A stretch of 19,634 nt of DNA from Lachnospiraceae bacterium UBA3821 (lineage in GTDB: Bacteria > Bacillota > Clostridia > Lachnospirales > Lachnospiraceae), in NCBI GenBank assembly GCA_002368865.1, contig DFDT01000080.1, positions 1 to 19,634 of the forward strand, read 5' to 3'. Position numbers and translations under genes: made by a program. This document shows positions 6,273 to 14,034 of the stretch, one piece after another. The notes under the pieces are model-generated. The model saw only the letters and a list, made by a program, of their open reading frames with translations, was not told where the DNA came from and ran no database searches. The number at the start of each line of letters is the position of its first letter. Position 1 is the stretch's first letter.

Positions 6273-7262
6273 TTACGCCACATCATTTCCGTTGCGTGTC
6301 CCTTCCTTCGCATCCATCAGGTTCTGCAAAGTAGTCTCCGCGATCGCTGCAAGCGCCTCCATGGTATAAAAGCCCTGATGGGAAGTGATCATCACATTCG
6401 GGAATGCCAGAAGTCTTGCTGTCACGGAATGCTCCATGATATCGTCGGAACGGTCCTCGTACACATTCCCGGTCTCCTCCTCATACACATCCAGGCCAAC
6501 GCCCAGGAATTTCCGCATCCGGATGCCCTCGATCAGCTCATTTGTGTCAACCAGCGCACCTCTGGAAGTGTTCACCAGGATCACGCCGTCCTTCATCTTC
6601 TTAATATTCTCCAGATTGATCATGTGATAAGTGGAATCCATCAGCGGACAATGCAGGGAGATCAGGTCACTCTGCGCAAGCAGCTCATCCAGGGACACAT
6701 ATTCCACAAAATCCTTCAGCGCCAGATTCTCATACACGTCGTAAGCGATCACACGCATCCCGAAACCGCGGCAGATCCGGCACATCGCCGCACCGATCTT
6801 TCCGGTTCCCACGATACCCGCTGTCTTCTGGTAGAAATTTACGCCGCGCAGTCCCTTTAAGCTGTAATCGTTCTCTCTTACCTTGTTATATGCCTTGTAA
6901 AGCCTTCTGTTGACTGCCAGCGCCAGACCCATGGCAAGCTCCGCCACGGATTCGGGCGAATATCCCGGCACACGTTTCACGATCATGCCGAGCTCCTTCG
7001 CCTTCTCCACGTCCACGTTGTTAAAGCCCGCGCACCGCATCAGTACGATCTTCACACCGCAGTCATGCAGCGTCTGCAGCGTCTCCGCACCCACATTGGC
7101 GCTCACAAACGCGCAGATCGCGTCATATCCCTTCGCCAGCGCTGCTGTCCTGGGCTCCAGCTCATGATCGATATACTCGATCTCAATCTCCGGAAATTGC
7201 TCCAGGATCAATCCAAAAGACTTCTTGTCATACACCTTTGCTGCATAAAATAACATCTTCAT
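6273..7262 (-). CDS. ldhA: D-lactate dehydrogenase (D-2-hydroxyacid dehydrogenase family)
   Basis: This 329-residue cytoplasmic enzyme should reduce pyruvate to D-lactate with NADH, regenerating NAD+ in fermentation. The Rossmann motif G152-T-G-K-I-G157 is followed by an acidic residue (D175 in VIAYDVYE) typical of NAD preference. The catalytic triad is R234 (NTSRGALVDT), E263 (LDVYEEE) and H295 (ITSHQGFYT). Length and motifs match LdhA-type enzymes rather than 3-phosphoglycerate dehydrogenase. The ribosome binding site GGAGGG is eight bases from the start. The gene is 45 bases downstream of the lipoprotein gene and 67 bases upstream of the surface-protein gene in the same direction, an unusual place for a metabolic gene. 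A related D-2-hydroxyacid dehydrogenase substrate cannot be excluded. Confidence 0.88.
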   Translation of the reverse strand: MKMLFYAAKVYDKKSFGLILEQFPEIEIEYIDHELEPRTAALAKGYDAICAFVSANVGAETLQTLHDCGVKIVLMRCAGFNNVDVEKAKELGMIVKRVPGYSPESVAELAMGLALAVNRRLYKAYNKVRENDYSLKGLRGVNFYQKTAGIVGTGKIGAAMCRICRGFGMRVIAYDVYENLALKDFVEYVSLDELLAQSDLISLHCPLMDSTYHMINLENIKKMKDGVILVNTSRGALVDTNELIEGIRMRKFLGVGLDVYEEETGNVYEDRSDDIMEHSVTARLLAFPNVMITSHQGFYTMEALAAIAETTLQNLMDAKEGTRNGNDVA

Positions 7263-7307
7263 AATTTTTTCCCTCCTGAAATTTAGGATTTATTTTTTTA
7301 ATCACCT

Positions 7308-8261
7308 TTAAAAGCCGGTTCCGAAATCTGTGATCTTATATGCCGGCTCGCCGCTCTCGTTAGGCCGCAAAATACCGACGTTATATTTTTCCTTGACCCA
7401 GCCCGACTCCGCATCATATACGCCTGTTGCAGCGGTGAGCTCATTCACATCCGTTCCCTGTACCGGCAGGATTTCATAATGCACCTCGAACGCCACTTCA
7501 TCCGGACCCAGGTTATATGACTTCAACGGATCTTCCTGCTCCTCTTCTGCCGTGTAGATCTTATCCACATAGATCCTGGCGTCAAAAATCTTGTCGCCGT
7601 ACATTTCCTCCAATAAATACTGCATGGCAACCTCGATCTGGTACTCTGCCTCCTCCGCATTGTCCTTGATCGGCATAGTGCTGCCGGCTGTGCCTGTCTG
7701 CTCACTCTTGGGCACATCCATGGCACCGTCAGCCCTGGTATAAAGGAATGATTCCCCGTTCTGGATGTATCCCCATGTGGAGTCTGTAAATGTTACCGTA
7801 GCCACATTTCCATCCAGCGTAATGATCCCTCCGATGGGATTTCCGGCTGCATCCGTCGCCGTAAATTTCAGGCCGTCCTCTGTCAGTTCCCCCACTCCGT
7901 CATCTATGCTGGTCAGGCGGTAGATGCCGATCTCGATCTTGTATTTGCCGCCTTGGGATGCCTCAATCTTCAGCATCGGCTCATTGACATCACCGTCCAG
8001 GTACTCACCCACATAACTACTTCCGTCTGTTGATACTTCCGCAGATGATGCCCCTGCTGTCTGGGACTGTGACTCGCCCGCCTGGGATGCTCCTGTCTGG
8101 GACTTCAATTCGCCCGCCTGGGACGCTCCTGCCGTCTGGGACGGTCCATCCATCGGTGTAATGGTCTGAATTTGCGCACCCGCCCCGTTCCCACAGCCGG
8201 TAAACAGCATTGCACTCACTCCTGCAGCCAGGAGAAACCTTAAAACTTTTTTCTTCTTCAT
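7308..8261 (-). CDS. Predicted lipoprotein of unknown function with Ser/Gln/Ala/Gly-rich linker
   Basis: The 317-residue product has a basic N-terminus, a hydrophobic segment and a lipobox LFTGC with the lipidated Cys at 23, so it should be attached to the outer face of the membrane. Residues about 40-75 are a low-complexity linker with repeats of SQTAGASQAGE type, as in many clostridial surface lipoproteins. The region from about 80 to 185 is beta-rich, with an acidic, Gly-rich pattern (YVGEYLDGDVNEP, WGYIQNGESFLYT). The C-terminal third is a separate alpha/beta segment. I do not recognise either domain. The start has AGGA six bases upstream. It is followed closely by ldhA and preceded by the phosphodiester-glycosidase-like gene. 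Confidence 0.8.
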   Translation of the reverse strand: MKKKKVLRFLLAAGVSAMLFTGCGNGAGAQIQTITPMDGPSQTAGASQAGELKSQTGASQAGESQSQTAGASSAEVSTDGSSYVGEYLDGDVNEPMLKIEASQGGKYKIEIGIYRLTSIDDGVGELTEDGLKFTATDAAGNPIGGIITLDGNVATVTFTDSTWGYIQNGESFLYTRADGAMDVPKSEQTGTAGSTMPIKDNAEEAEYQIEVAMQYLLEEMYGDKIFDARIYVDKIYTAEEEQEDPLKSYNLGPDEVAFEVHYEILPVQGTDVNELTAATGVYDAESGWVKEKYNVGILRPNESGEPAYKITDFGTGF

Positions 8262-8353
8262 GATCTTTCCTTTCCATTTTCATTTTGCTCTGTGTCTTAC
8301 TCTATCCCGTACCCGTATAATCCAAAATACTTTCAGCGCCCATCTTTTTGAGA

Positions 8354-8370
8354 AATCATATCGTATGATT
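8354..8370. promoter_or_regulatory. 17-bp inverted repeat before the lipoprotein gene
   Basis: AATCATA, a 3-base centre, and TATGATT form a perfect inverted repeat. It overlaps the stop codon of the upstream membrane-protein gene and lies about 95 bases before the lipoprotein start. It is too AT-rich and short for a terminator and has no T-run on the minus strand. An operator for a dimeric regulator is possible. Confidence 0.3.
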
Positions 8371-9343
8371 ATTTTTGAAAGACGATCCAGTTATGGGACC
8401 AGGGAACCGGCAGTCCGAACAACGTAACCACTTTGCCTGCTGCATTCCTGTACCAGGAATAATTCCATCCGGCACCCATATCCATGTAAAGGGCATTGGT
8501 GACACCGAGCCGACTTACTTCTTCCAAAAAATCATCAAACCGCATCATCTTGCAGGAATCGATGATACACAGATTCCCGTTCAGTTCAGCCAGCATCCGG
8601 TAACAGCGCACCCGGGGTTGGTAAAAATCCTTGACAATTTCTCCGTTCCGGATCAGTCCAAACTGCATGAATCCACTTCCACCGACTTCTGCGGCAGCCC
8701 TGACAGCCTCCGAAGGATCATCGAACTCAAAGGAAAAATGGTTGCCTACACAGGTAAAGGCCGCAAAATTGTCCTTGTTATACGGGCTTTCATAGAGTAT
8801 GCCCCGAACAGCGTGATCTCCCTCTACATTTTCCTGCGAAAATCCCAGACTGACGGTATGCTGAAAAGCTGCGCCGCTGCACCAGGTGACGGATTCCTCT
8901 GATTTGGACGGGCGCGTCTCACACACAAGATTTACGCCGGAATACTCCGGGAAGATCACATAAACGATACCGGTATCGTAAACGACTGTCTTCTCCATGG
9001 GCAGGATCTCTTCCACCGGCAGAGATGCGGCCGGAATGCTGTCCGGAATTCGGACGTGATATTGAGAAATAAGACCCATAAAAATAAACAGAAAAGCCGG
9101 AATCACGAAAAAGGAAGATGCATACAAAATACGATAAAGCACCTTTTGCCACCTGAACCTTAATTTTTCCGGTCCCCACATATAAACAGTAAGCGCCAGA
9201 CTCTGCAAAATTACCAGTGTGAGATATGCCGTCTGAAGGATGTTCAGCCGCATCTGGGCGACGAAATAACAGGTGAAGGCGAATAAAGCCAGAAGATTCA
9301 TGGACATCAGCCAAATCCCGGAAATGCGCTCTCGAATGCTCAT
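8369..9343 (-). CDS. Membrane-anchored phosphodiester-glycosidase-like (NAGPA family) protein
   Basis: The 324-residue protein begins with three predicted membrane helices (about 10-30, 36-54, 70-93) and then a roughly 200-residue outward-facing domain. The C-terminal part matches the pattern of the NAGPA/phosphodiester glycosidase family (PF09992) as I recall it: a strand with a regulated residue set (LCIIDSCKMMRFDDFLEEV), a conserved loop 'lGvtnAlyMDmGaG' (288-292), an aromatic stretch WNYSWYR, and a closing strand. Family members cleave sugar-phosphodiester bonds, often in wall or exopolysaccharide chemistry. The start has GGAGGC six bases upstream. The gene sits 60 bases after the five-helix membrane protein and 107 bases before the lipoprotein. 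The family call is moderate and the substrate unknown. Confidence 0.6.
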   Translation of the reverse strand: MSIRERISGIWLMSMNLLALFAFTCYFVAQMRLNILQTAYLTLVILQSLALTVYMWGPEKLRFRWQKVLYRILYASSFFVIPAFLFIFMGLISQYHVRIPDSIPAASLPVEEILPMEKTVVYDTGIVYVIFPEYSGVNLVCETRPSKSEESVTWCSGAAFQHTVSLGFSQENVEGDHAVRGILYESPYNKDNFAAFTCVGNHFSFEFDDPSEAVRAAAEVGGSGFMQFGLIRNGEIVKDFYQPRVRCYRMLAELNGNLCIIDSCKMMRFDDFLEEVSRLGVTNALYMDMGAGWNYSWYRNAAGKVVTLFGLPVPWSHNWIVFQK

Positions 9344-9403
9344 TTTTCTGCCTCCCTCTCCTGTTTTTTATTTTTCAGTTCCCGACGCAGTACCTTGAAA
9401 GAA

Positions 9404-9955
9404 TCAAACTGTGCTTCCATGCAAGCCTGCGGAAAAACCGAGCTGACTATTGGCCGCAATCAGGAGAAGGCAGACTGCGAACTTAAAAACGAGGGCAATA
9501 CGGTTGAAGATCACATTTTTCGGATTGCCGTGTGTTGAATAGTTGATAAAAAAATGGTTCACTGTGATGATTACAGTCATAAAAAGATTCATTCCTGCCC
9601 CAGCCAGAAACAGACTTCCCTGCACACCAGAGATCAAATAGGCATCATAATTCTGTTCCGCCCAAAGTCTGGCAAATACGAGATGCGCATCCTGGTACAT
9701 CAGGCAAAACAAAACTCCACCCAGGAGCCCCTTGACCGCATCCCATTTAAAGGATCGAAAAGTGAAGAACATGGCTGTCGCTGTCACCAGTTTAACCAGA
9801 AGCGCAAACGTCTCAAAAGAATCCTGCTCCATAAAGCAAAAGATAAGCGAAACAAAACCTGCGGCTGCCATGAAAATGAAGATGATTCCCATAAATCGTT
9901 CATTCAAAAAAATCTTTTCAAGCCTGTTTTCTTTCATGCTATAACGAACTGACAT
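9404..9955 (-). CDS. Integral membrane protein of unknown function, about five helices
   Basis: The 183-residue protein has hydrophobic segments at about 22-42, 48-66, 74-89, 105-133 and 148-168, separated by short charged loops. The N-terminal 20 residues are basic, which suggests a cytoplasmic N-terminus. No catalytic or ligand-binding motif is visible and I do not recognise a family. AGGGGA is six to seven bases before the start. The gene lies 39 bases after the oxidoreductase stop and 60 bases before the phosphodiester-glycosidase-like gene, so the three are probably co-transcribed. A partner or permease-like role for the neighbouring exported enzyme is only a guess. Confidence 0.7.
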   Translation of the reverse strand: MSVRYSMKENRLEKIFLNERFMGIIFIFMAAAGFVSLIFCFMEQDSFETFALLVKLVTATAMFFTFRSFKWDAVKGLLGGVLFCLMYQDAHLVFARLWAEQNYDAYLISGVQGSLFLAGAGMNLFMTVIITVNHFFINYSTHGNPKNVIFNRIALVFKFAVCLLLIAANSQLGFSAGLHGSTV

Positions 9956-9994
9956 ATTTAATCCCCTGCATTCAACCTCAATGTATTTTCCCTG

Positions 9995-10552
9995 TCAAAA
10001 CTCCCGCTGCAGCAACGACACCAACTGTTCCACGATTGTCTCGGCATCATATCCCACCACGTCCAGCATTTCCGCCTTGATCAGCTCTGTCTTACGGATA
10101 CCAAAATAATCACACGCCAACGACCGTATATAATCATAGCTAAAGTCCGACACATAGGCTCCCCCGGCTGTCGTCACATAATATAATTTTTCTGCCCGGC
10201 ATAGACCGTGCGGTGTCCCGTCCGCCCCATACTCCGAAACAAGCCCTGTCACATAGATATTTTCCATATAAATCTTCAATATCGATGGAAAAGACAGATC
10301 CCAGAAAGGCGCGGCGATCACAATTTGTTCCGCCTGCTGAAACTGCCTTGCCAGATCAAACATCGGGTTGGAAAACAAACCTTTCTCTATGAGTTGTGTC
10401 CTCTTGATCAGCATTTCTTCCGAAAGCGGCTCCAGACCTCTCTCCAAAAGCTTTACTTCTTCGTATTCACCACCAAGCTTCTCAAGCAGACATTCCGCGA
10501 TACGATTTGTTCTCGACTCTTTCCGCACACAGGCGTTAATGTACAAAACCAT
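9995..10552 (-). CDS. Flavodoxin-fold NAD(P)H oxidoreductase (azoreductase/quinone reductase-like)
   Basis: The 185-residue protein matches the Flavodoxin_2 family of FMN-dependent NAD(P)H dehydrogenases and azoreductases. The N-terminal strand and phosphate loop region is YINACVRKESRTNRIAE. The flavin-side motif APFWDLSFPSILKIYMENI (82-100) corresponds to the family pattern 'APmyNfsiPs.LK.wiD'. TTAGGAY (about 127-133) matches the next flavin loop. These enzymes transfer two electrons from NAD(P)H through FMN to quinones, azo compounds or nitroaromatics in the cytoplasm. A ribosome binding site AGGAGAGG lies just before the start. The leader before the start is made of degenerate surface-cassette sequence (10601-10726), so the promoter here may have been acquired by rearrangement. 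Confidence 0.78.
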   Translation of the reverse strand: MVLYINACVRKESRTNRIAECLLEKLGGEYEEVKLLERGLEPLSEEMLIKRTQLIEKGLFSNPMFDLARQFQQAEQIVIAAPFWDLSFPSILKIYMENIYVTGLVSEYGADGTPHGLCRAEKLYYVTTAGGAYVSDFSYDYIRSLACDYFGIRKTELIKAEMLDVVGYDAETIVEQLVSLLQREF

Positions 10553-10600
10553 AAAAACCTCTCCTGTAAAACTCTACATTTCTGTATAGCTTCAAACTGT

Positions 10601-10680
10601 ACGACAAATTTTCCCTGCTAAATTTATGCCGCATCATTCAATCTCTCATCACCCGAGCCGCCATCTTGCTGCTGATCAGT
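10601..10680 (-). pseudogene. 3'-end remnant of a second hydrolase/phosphatase gene
   Basis: About 78 bases match the 3' end of the intact hydrolase gene and its downstream spacer (1861-1936). They encode the same C-terminus on the minus strand, with DQQQDGGSGDERLNDAA and then stop, against DQQQGGSGDERLNDAA in the intact gene. The difference is an in-frame extra codon plus scattered substitutions. The match continues about 20 bases past the stop codon, so it derives from gene duplication, not from a shared protein domain. Nothing upstream of the last 17 codons remains. Confidence 0.85.
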
Positions 10681-10688
10681 CCCACCTA

Positions 10689-10726
10689 TCATCCTCCATC
10701 TTGCTGGTCTCTGTCCTGACCACGTC
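10689..10726 (-). pseudogene. 37-base remnant of a surface repeat-protein gene
   Basis: This short stretch matches 4959-4995 inside the intact surface-protein gene with about two mismatches over 37 bases; the segment encodes NVVKTETSKTEDD there. It lies immediately upstream (minus strand) of the hydrolase 3' remnant, in the same order as the intact cassette, with everything between deleted. It also supplies the last codons and stop of the AAA-ATPase/nuclease gene, in a different reading frame. Confidence 0.75.
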
Positions 10727-12482
10727 CGGATAAGCCAAAAGCCCCTACGATACAGCTCTTTTTACAAAAACATATTCCATATGATCTGGCGCCCATATAG
10801 CCATCCTCGAGCACACCTTCCTCATATTTCATATCCCTTATCTGGTCGTATGCTTCCTTCAGTCCCGCCTCCATCTCGTTAAACTTCTTTCTCGTCTTGA
10901 TCTCAAAGATGATCGCCGGATCCTTCGGACGCTCCGGATATAAAACGATATCAGGTCTTCCGTCTCCTTCCTCCCTGTTGGACTGCGGCGTATAATTCGG
11001 CACACCATAAAGAAGAGATAAGAAAAAGCCATGATAAAATGCTTCTTCACTGTCAAATGTACTGATACTCTTCGCAAGCAGGTTGTTTACATAGCTTTCT
11101 ATCTGCTCTGTATCTCCGTCGAGCACCGCCTTATGCAGCACACTCCTGTCTTCGCTTCTGACCTGTTTGTCAAACCAGCCCCTGATCTGGTTTTCGTATA
11201 TGCTCGCTATTTCAGCATTCGGTATCTGCATTGTAAGATATATATACTTTTCCTCCCGTCTTTCCGACACCTTTTTCATATATCCGGTAAAGAACAGGAA
11301 ATTCCACAGATTGTCCTCAGACTCATGGATATCATCATAGGTGATGTCCTCATGGATCTGCTTTTCGATTGTTCCGCCCTTGATCAGTATGTCGAGCTCC
11401 TGCTTCATCGCGTCATCCGCATGCCATATCATATCCTTAATGATCTGGTTTGATGAAGTGTTGGCCCAAAACGGTCTCGGGAATTTTCTTTGATCATTTA
11501 CGGTAGAGTCCACATAACTTATGACGCTCCATGGATTATAGATCTCCGTGTCTCCGAACAGATAGCCGTCATACCACTCCTTCACTTCGGGGATATTTGC
11601 CTCCAGGCCGTAATCGACCAGCATATTTTCTGTTTCTGATTCCGTAAACCCAAAGCCCTCTGAGAAGGTTTTATCCATAACCGAATTGATCTTCAAATGA
11701 TTCAGCCCCGTAAAGATACTTTCCTTGCTGATCCGAAGGCATCCAGTAACCACGCCAAACTGCAACGCGTCGTTGGTCTTCAGCGCAGACTCAAAGAGGG
11801 AGCGGATGAACCCCACCATCTCATCATAGAAGCCCTCATAATAGGCATTTTCAAGCGGCACATCATACTCGTCGAGAAGTATGAGCACATTTTCGTTATG
11901 GTGCATCTTAAGGCACTCCGAAAGTGTCTTTAATGCAGTAGAATAGCGTCCTACTTCCCTTGAAAACGCCTCTTTTTCTTCTTCTTTACTTGCAAACTTC
12001 CGATCGTTCCCTGCAAATATGCTTTGATAAAAGCTCTTGAAAACCTCTTTCTTTTCTGTACTTAATATGTCCGACCTTTCAAGATATGCATGTCTCTCAA
12101 ATTCAGATATGATCTCTTCCCTAAGCTTCATAAATGCATTATAAAAATCCGGCTGCTTCGCCGACTTCAGGGACAGCTTGATCACAGGGTATTTCCCCAT
12201 CATGGAAAGGATCCTGTCCGATGCCCCCATGATCCTTTTCCCCTCAAAGTATCTTCTCTTATCTATGACATTTCCGTCCCTGTCATATTCCAGTTCAAAG
12301 AAGGTGCGGAGCATGGAGAGCGCAAGGGTCTTGCCGAAACGTCTCGGACGGGTGAACAAAGTGACCATGCCGCCCTTTTCCACAATGTCACGGATGAGCA
12401 TGGTTTTGTCTACATAGTATATATCTTCATCTATCATCCTCTTGTAATCTTCGTATCCGATACCGATCTTTTTCACGGCCAT
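10689..12482 (-). CDS. AAA-ATPase-like / PD-(D/E)XK nuclease-family protein, copy 1
   Basis: The 597-residue protein combines an N-terminal AAA-ATPase-like domain (PF09820 type) with a C-terminal PD-(D/E)XK nuclease-like domain (PDDEXK_9 type). The early YYVDKT motif (22-27) is family-typical. The P-loop is RPRRFGKT (45-52), Walker B is ILLDEYD (201-207), and the WYDGY/IYNPWSV block (303-320) is conserved. The nuclease core is GRPD (D511) followed by FEIK (E527, K529). Family members are cytoplasmic, highly duplicated in gut Clostridia and Bacteroidales, and of unsettled function. The natural end is probably near residue 585. Residues 586-597 (RGQDRDQQDGG and neighbours) come from the adjoining surface-gene remnant. 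GGAGG is six bases upstream of the start. It is divergent from the broken plus-strand copy. Confidence 0.87.
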   Translation of the reverse strand: MAVKKIGIGYEDYKRMIDEDIYYVDKTMLIRDIVEKGGMVTLFTRPRRFGKTLALSMLRTFFELEYDRDGNVIDKRRYFEGKRIMGASDRILSMMGKYPVIKLSLKSAKQPDFYNAFMKLREEIISEFERHAYLERSDILSTEKKEVFKSFYQSIFAGNDRKFASKEEEKEAFSREVGRYSTALKTLSECLKMHHNENVLILLDEYDVPLENAYYEGFYDEMVGFIRSLFESALKTNDALQFGVVTGCLRISKESIFTGLNHLKINSVMDKTFSEGFGFTESETENMLVDYGLEANIPEVKEWYDGYLFGDTEIYNPWSVISYVDSTVNDQRKFPRPFWANTSSNQIIKDMIWHADDAMKQELDILIKGGTIEKQIHEDITYDDIHESEDNLWNFLFFTGYMKKVSERREEKYIYLTMQIPNAEIASIYENQIRGWFDKQVRSEDRSVLHKAVLDGDTEQIESYVNNLLAKSISTFDSEEAFYHGFFLSLLYGVPNYTPQSNREEGDGRPDIVLYPERPKDPAIIFEIKTRKKFNEMEAGLKEAYDQIRDMKYEEGVLEDGYMGARSYGICFCKKSCIVGAFGLSGRGQDRDQQDGG

Positions 12483-12550
12483 GACCTCCCTCCGAAGGAT
12501 AACGGTTCCTACGGCTTCCTGCGTTTTCCACTGATATCCCGTTACAAAAT

Positions 12551-12579
12551 ATTATAGGCGTATTTTGTAAAATACACAA
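12551..12579 (-). promoter_or_regulatory. Promoter of the minus-strand AAA-ATPase/nuclease gene, with an inverted repeat in its spacer
   Basis: On the minus strand TTGTGT (12579-12574) and a perfect TATAAT (12556-12551) are 17 bp apart, about 70 bases before the start codon. The inverted repeat GTATTTT-GT-AAAATAC (12560-12575) fills almost the whole spacer, so a protein bound there would block RNA polymerase. This looks like an operator for repression, possibly autoregulation. Confidence 0.6.
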
Positions 12580-12620
12580 GGCATCTATAAGTATTTTTAC
12601 TACTCAAATTCTGTCCCGCA

Positions 12621-12649
12621 TTGCAGTTTCATGGAAACTATGATAAAAT
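12621..12649 (+). promoter_or_regulatory. Promoter of the plus-strand AAA-ATPase/nuclease pseudogene
   Basis: TTGCAG (12621-12626) and TAAAAT (12644-12649) are 17 bp apart, with a TGA just before the -10 giving an extended -10. The start codon is 38 bases downstream of the -10 box, with GGAGG before it. The promoter looks intact although the gene is broken, so the remnant may still be transcribed. The 204-base region between the two divergent genes is accounted for by these two promoters. Confidence 0.6.
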
Positions 12650-12686
12650 AAACCCGCAAGCGGATTTACTCGAATGGAGGTAGATC

Positions 12687-14034
12687 ATGGCAAGAGAGAT
12701 AGCAACGGGAGTTCAGGATTTCAGCGAATTAAGAGAAAAACATGCTTTCTATGTGGATAAGACGGCATTTATAAGGGAATGGTGGAATGCTTTTTTTCCA
12801 ATAAATATGAGGGCAGAGCAGACCTGTTTGAAGGACTGGATGTGTGGAAAGATGAGGGATTCCGTAAATTGCAGGGGACTTACCCCGTGATCTTTCTGTC
12901 TTTTGCGGGAGTAAAGCAGGTGACCTATGAAAAAACAAGGGGTCTTATCAATGAACTGATCACAAAGCTGTTTATACAGTATGAGTGGCTTTTCAAAGAT
13001 GAGCGTTTTACGAAAAAAGACAGGGAATTCTATGACCAGGTGTCAAGGAACATGGATGATGTTGTTGCGTCCATGTCTCTGAATATGCTCTGCGAATGGC
13101 TGCACAGGTATTATGGCAAAAAGGTCATAGTCTTGTTGGACGAATACGACACGCCCATGCAGGAGGCTTATATAAACGGCTTCTGGGATGAGCTGGTCGC
13201 ATATACGGGGGCTCTGTTCAACAATACCTTTAAGACCAATCCGTCACTGGAGCGTGCAGTCATGACTGGGATCACGAGAGTCAGCAAAGAGTCCATTTTT
13301 TCTGATCTGAACAACCTTACGGTAGTTACTACTACATCAGATGAGTATGCGAAATGCTTTGGTTTTACGGAAGAAGAAGTGTTTGCCGCAATGGATGAGC
13401 AGGAGATCCCGGAGGGTGAAAAAAAGAACGTCAAGGCATGGTATGATGGTTTTACTTTTGGCAATGTGACGGACATTTACAACCCGTGGTCTGTTACTTC
13501 CTATCTGTCGAAGAAGAAATATGATACGTATTGGGCGAGAATACCAGCGGAAACGGTCTGGTCAGCAAACTGATCAGGGAAGGTGACAAAGGCATTAAGA
13601 CGGAATTTGAGAGACTCTTAAATGGAGAATCCATAGAGGCGAAGATTGACGAACAGATCGTATTCAGCCAGCTGACCGGGAACAGGAATGCGATCTGGAG
13701 CCTGCTTCTGGCGTCAGGGTATCTGAAGGTAGTAAACGTTGTGTTCAGCAGTGCGGGAAAACCAACCTATCAGCTTGCCCTGACTAATTATGAAGTTAAG
13801 TGTATGTTTGAAACCATGATCGAAGGTTGGTTCGCGCAGACAGAGGATTTTGGTGAATTTATATCGGCCATGTTCAAAGGCGATGTAAAAAGCATGAACC
13901 GTTACATGAACAAAGTGGCATTGAACACATTCAGCTACTTTGACGCCGGTAATAAACCCTCCGAACAACGGGAGCCGGAACGCTTTTATCATGGCTTTGT
14001 ACTGGGACTGATCGTGGACAGATCAGAATACTAC
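12687..14034 (+). pseudogene. Broken AAA-ATPase-like / PD-(D/E)XK gene, copy 2
   Basis: The gene opens normally (GGAGG then ATG; FYVDKTAFIREWW) but is broken in three places. First, at about 12782 the frame jumps from REWW directly to MVECFFSNKYEGR, so the P-loop segment (the RPRRFGKT equivalent) is deleted with a frameshift. The sequence ATGGTGG at the joint suggests deletion between short direct repeats. Second, at about 13535, TYWA is followed by a two-base insertion and the reading resumes as NTSGNGLVSKLIREG in another frame. Third, homology stops at RFYHGFVLGLIVDRSEYY (14034), so the nuclease domain is missing. Between the breaks the middle is well preserved, with Walker B VLLDEYD, KESIFSDLNN and WYDGF/IYNPWSV. 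It is the only minus-strand exception in the window. Confidence 0.85.

Noticed and set aside
4082..6313. Longer form of the surface protein starting at 6313
   Set aside because: It would overlap the ldhA 3' end by about 40 bases and places 36 charged residues before the signal peptide. A ribosome binding site and signal-peptide layout favour 6205.
4931..6860. Plus-strand open frames opposite the surface-protein and ldhA genes
   Set aside because: They arise from the biased codon pattern of the Asp/Gly repeats and the ldhA codons on the other strand. No start signals or recognisable protein features.
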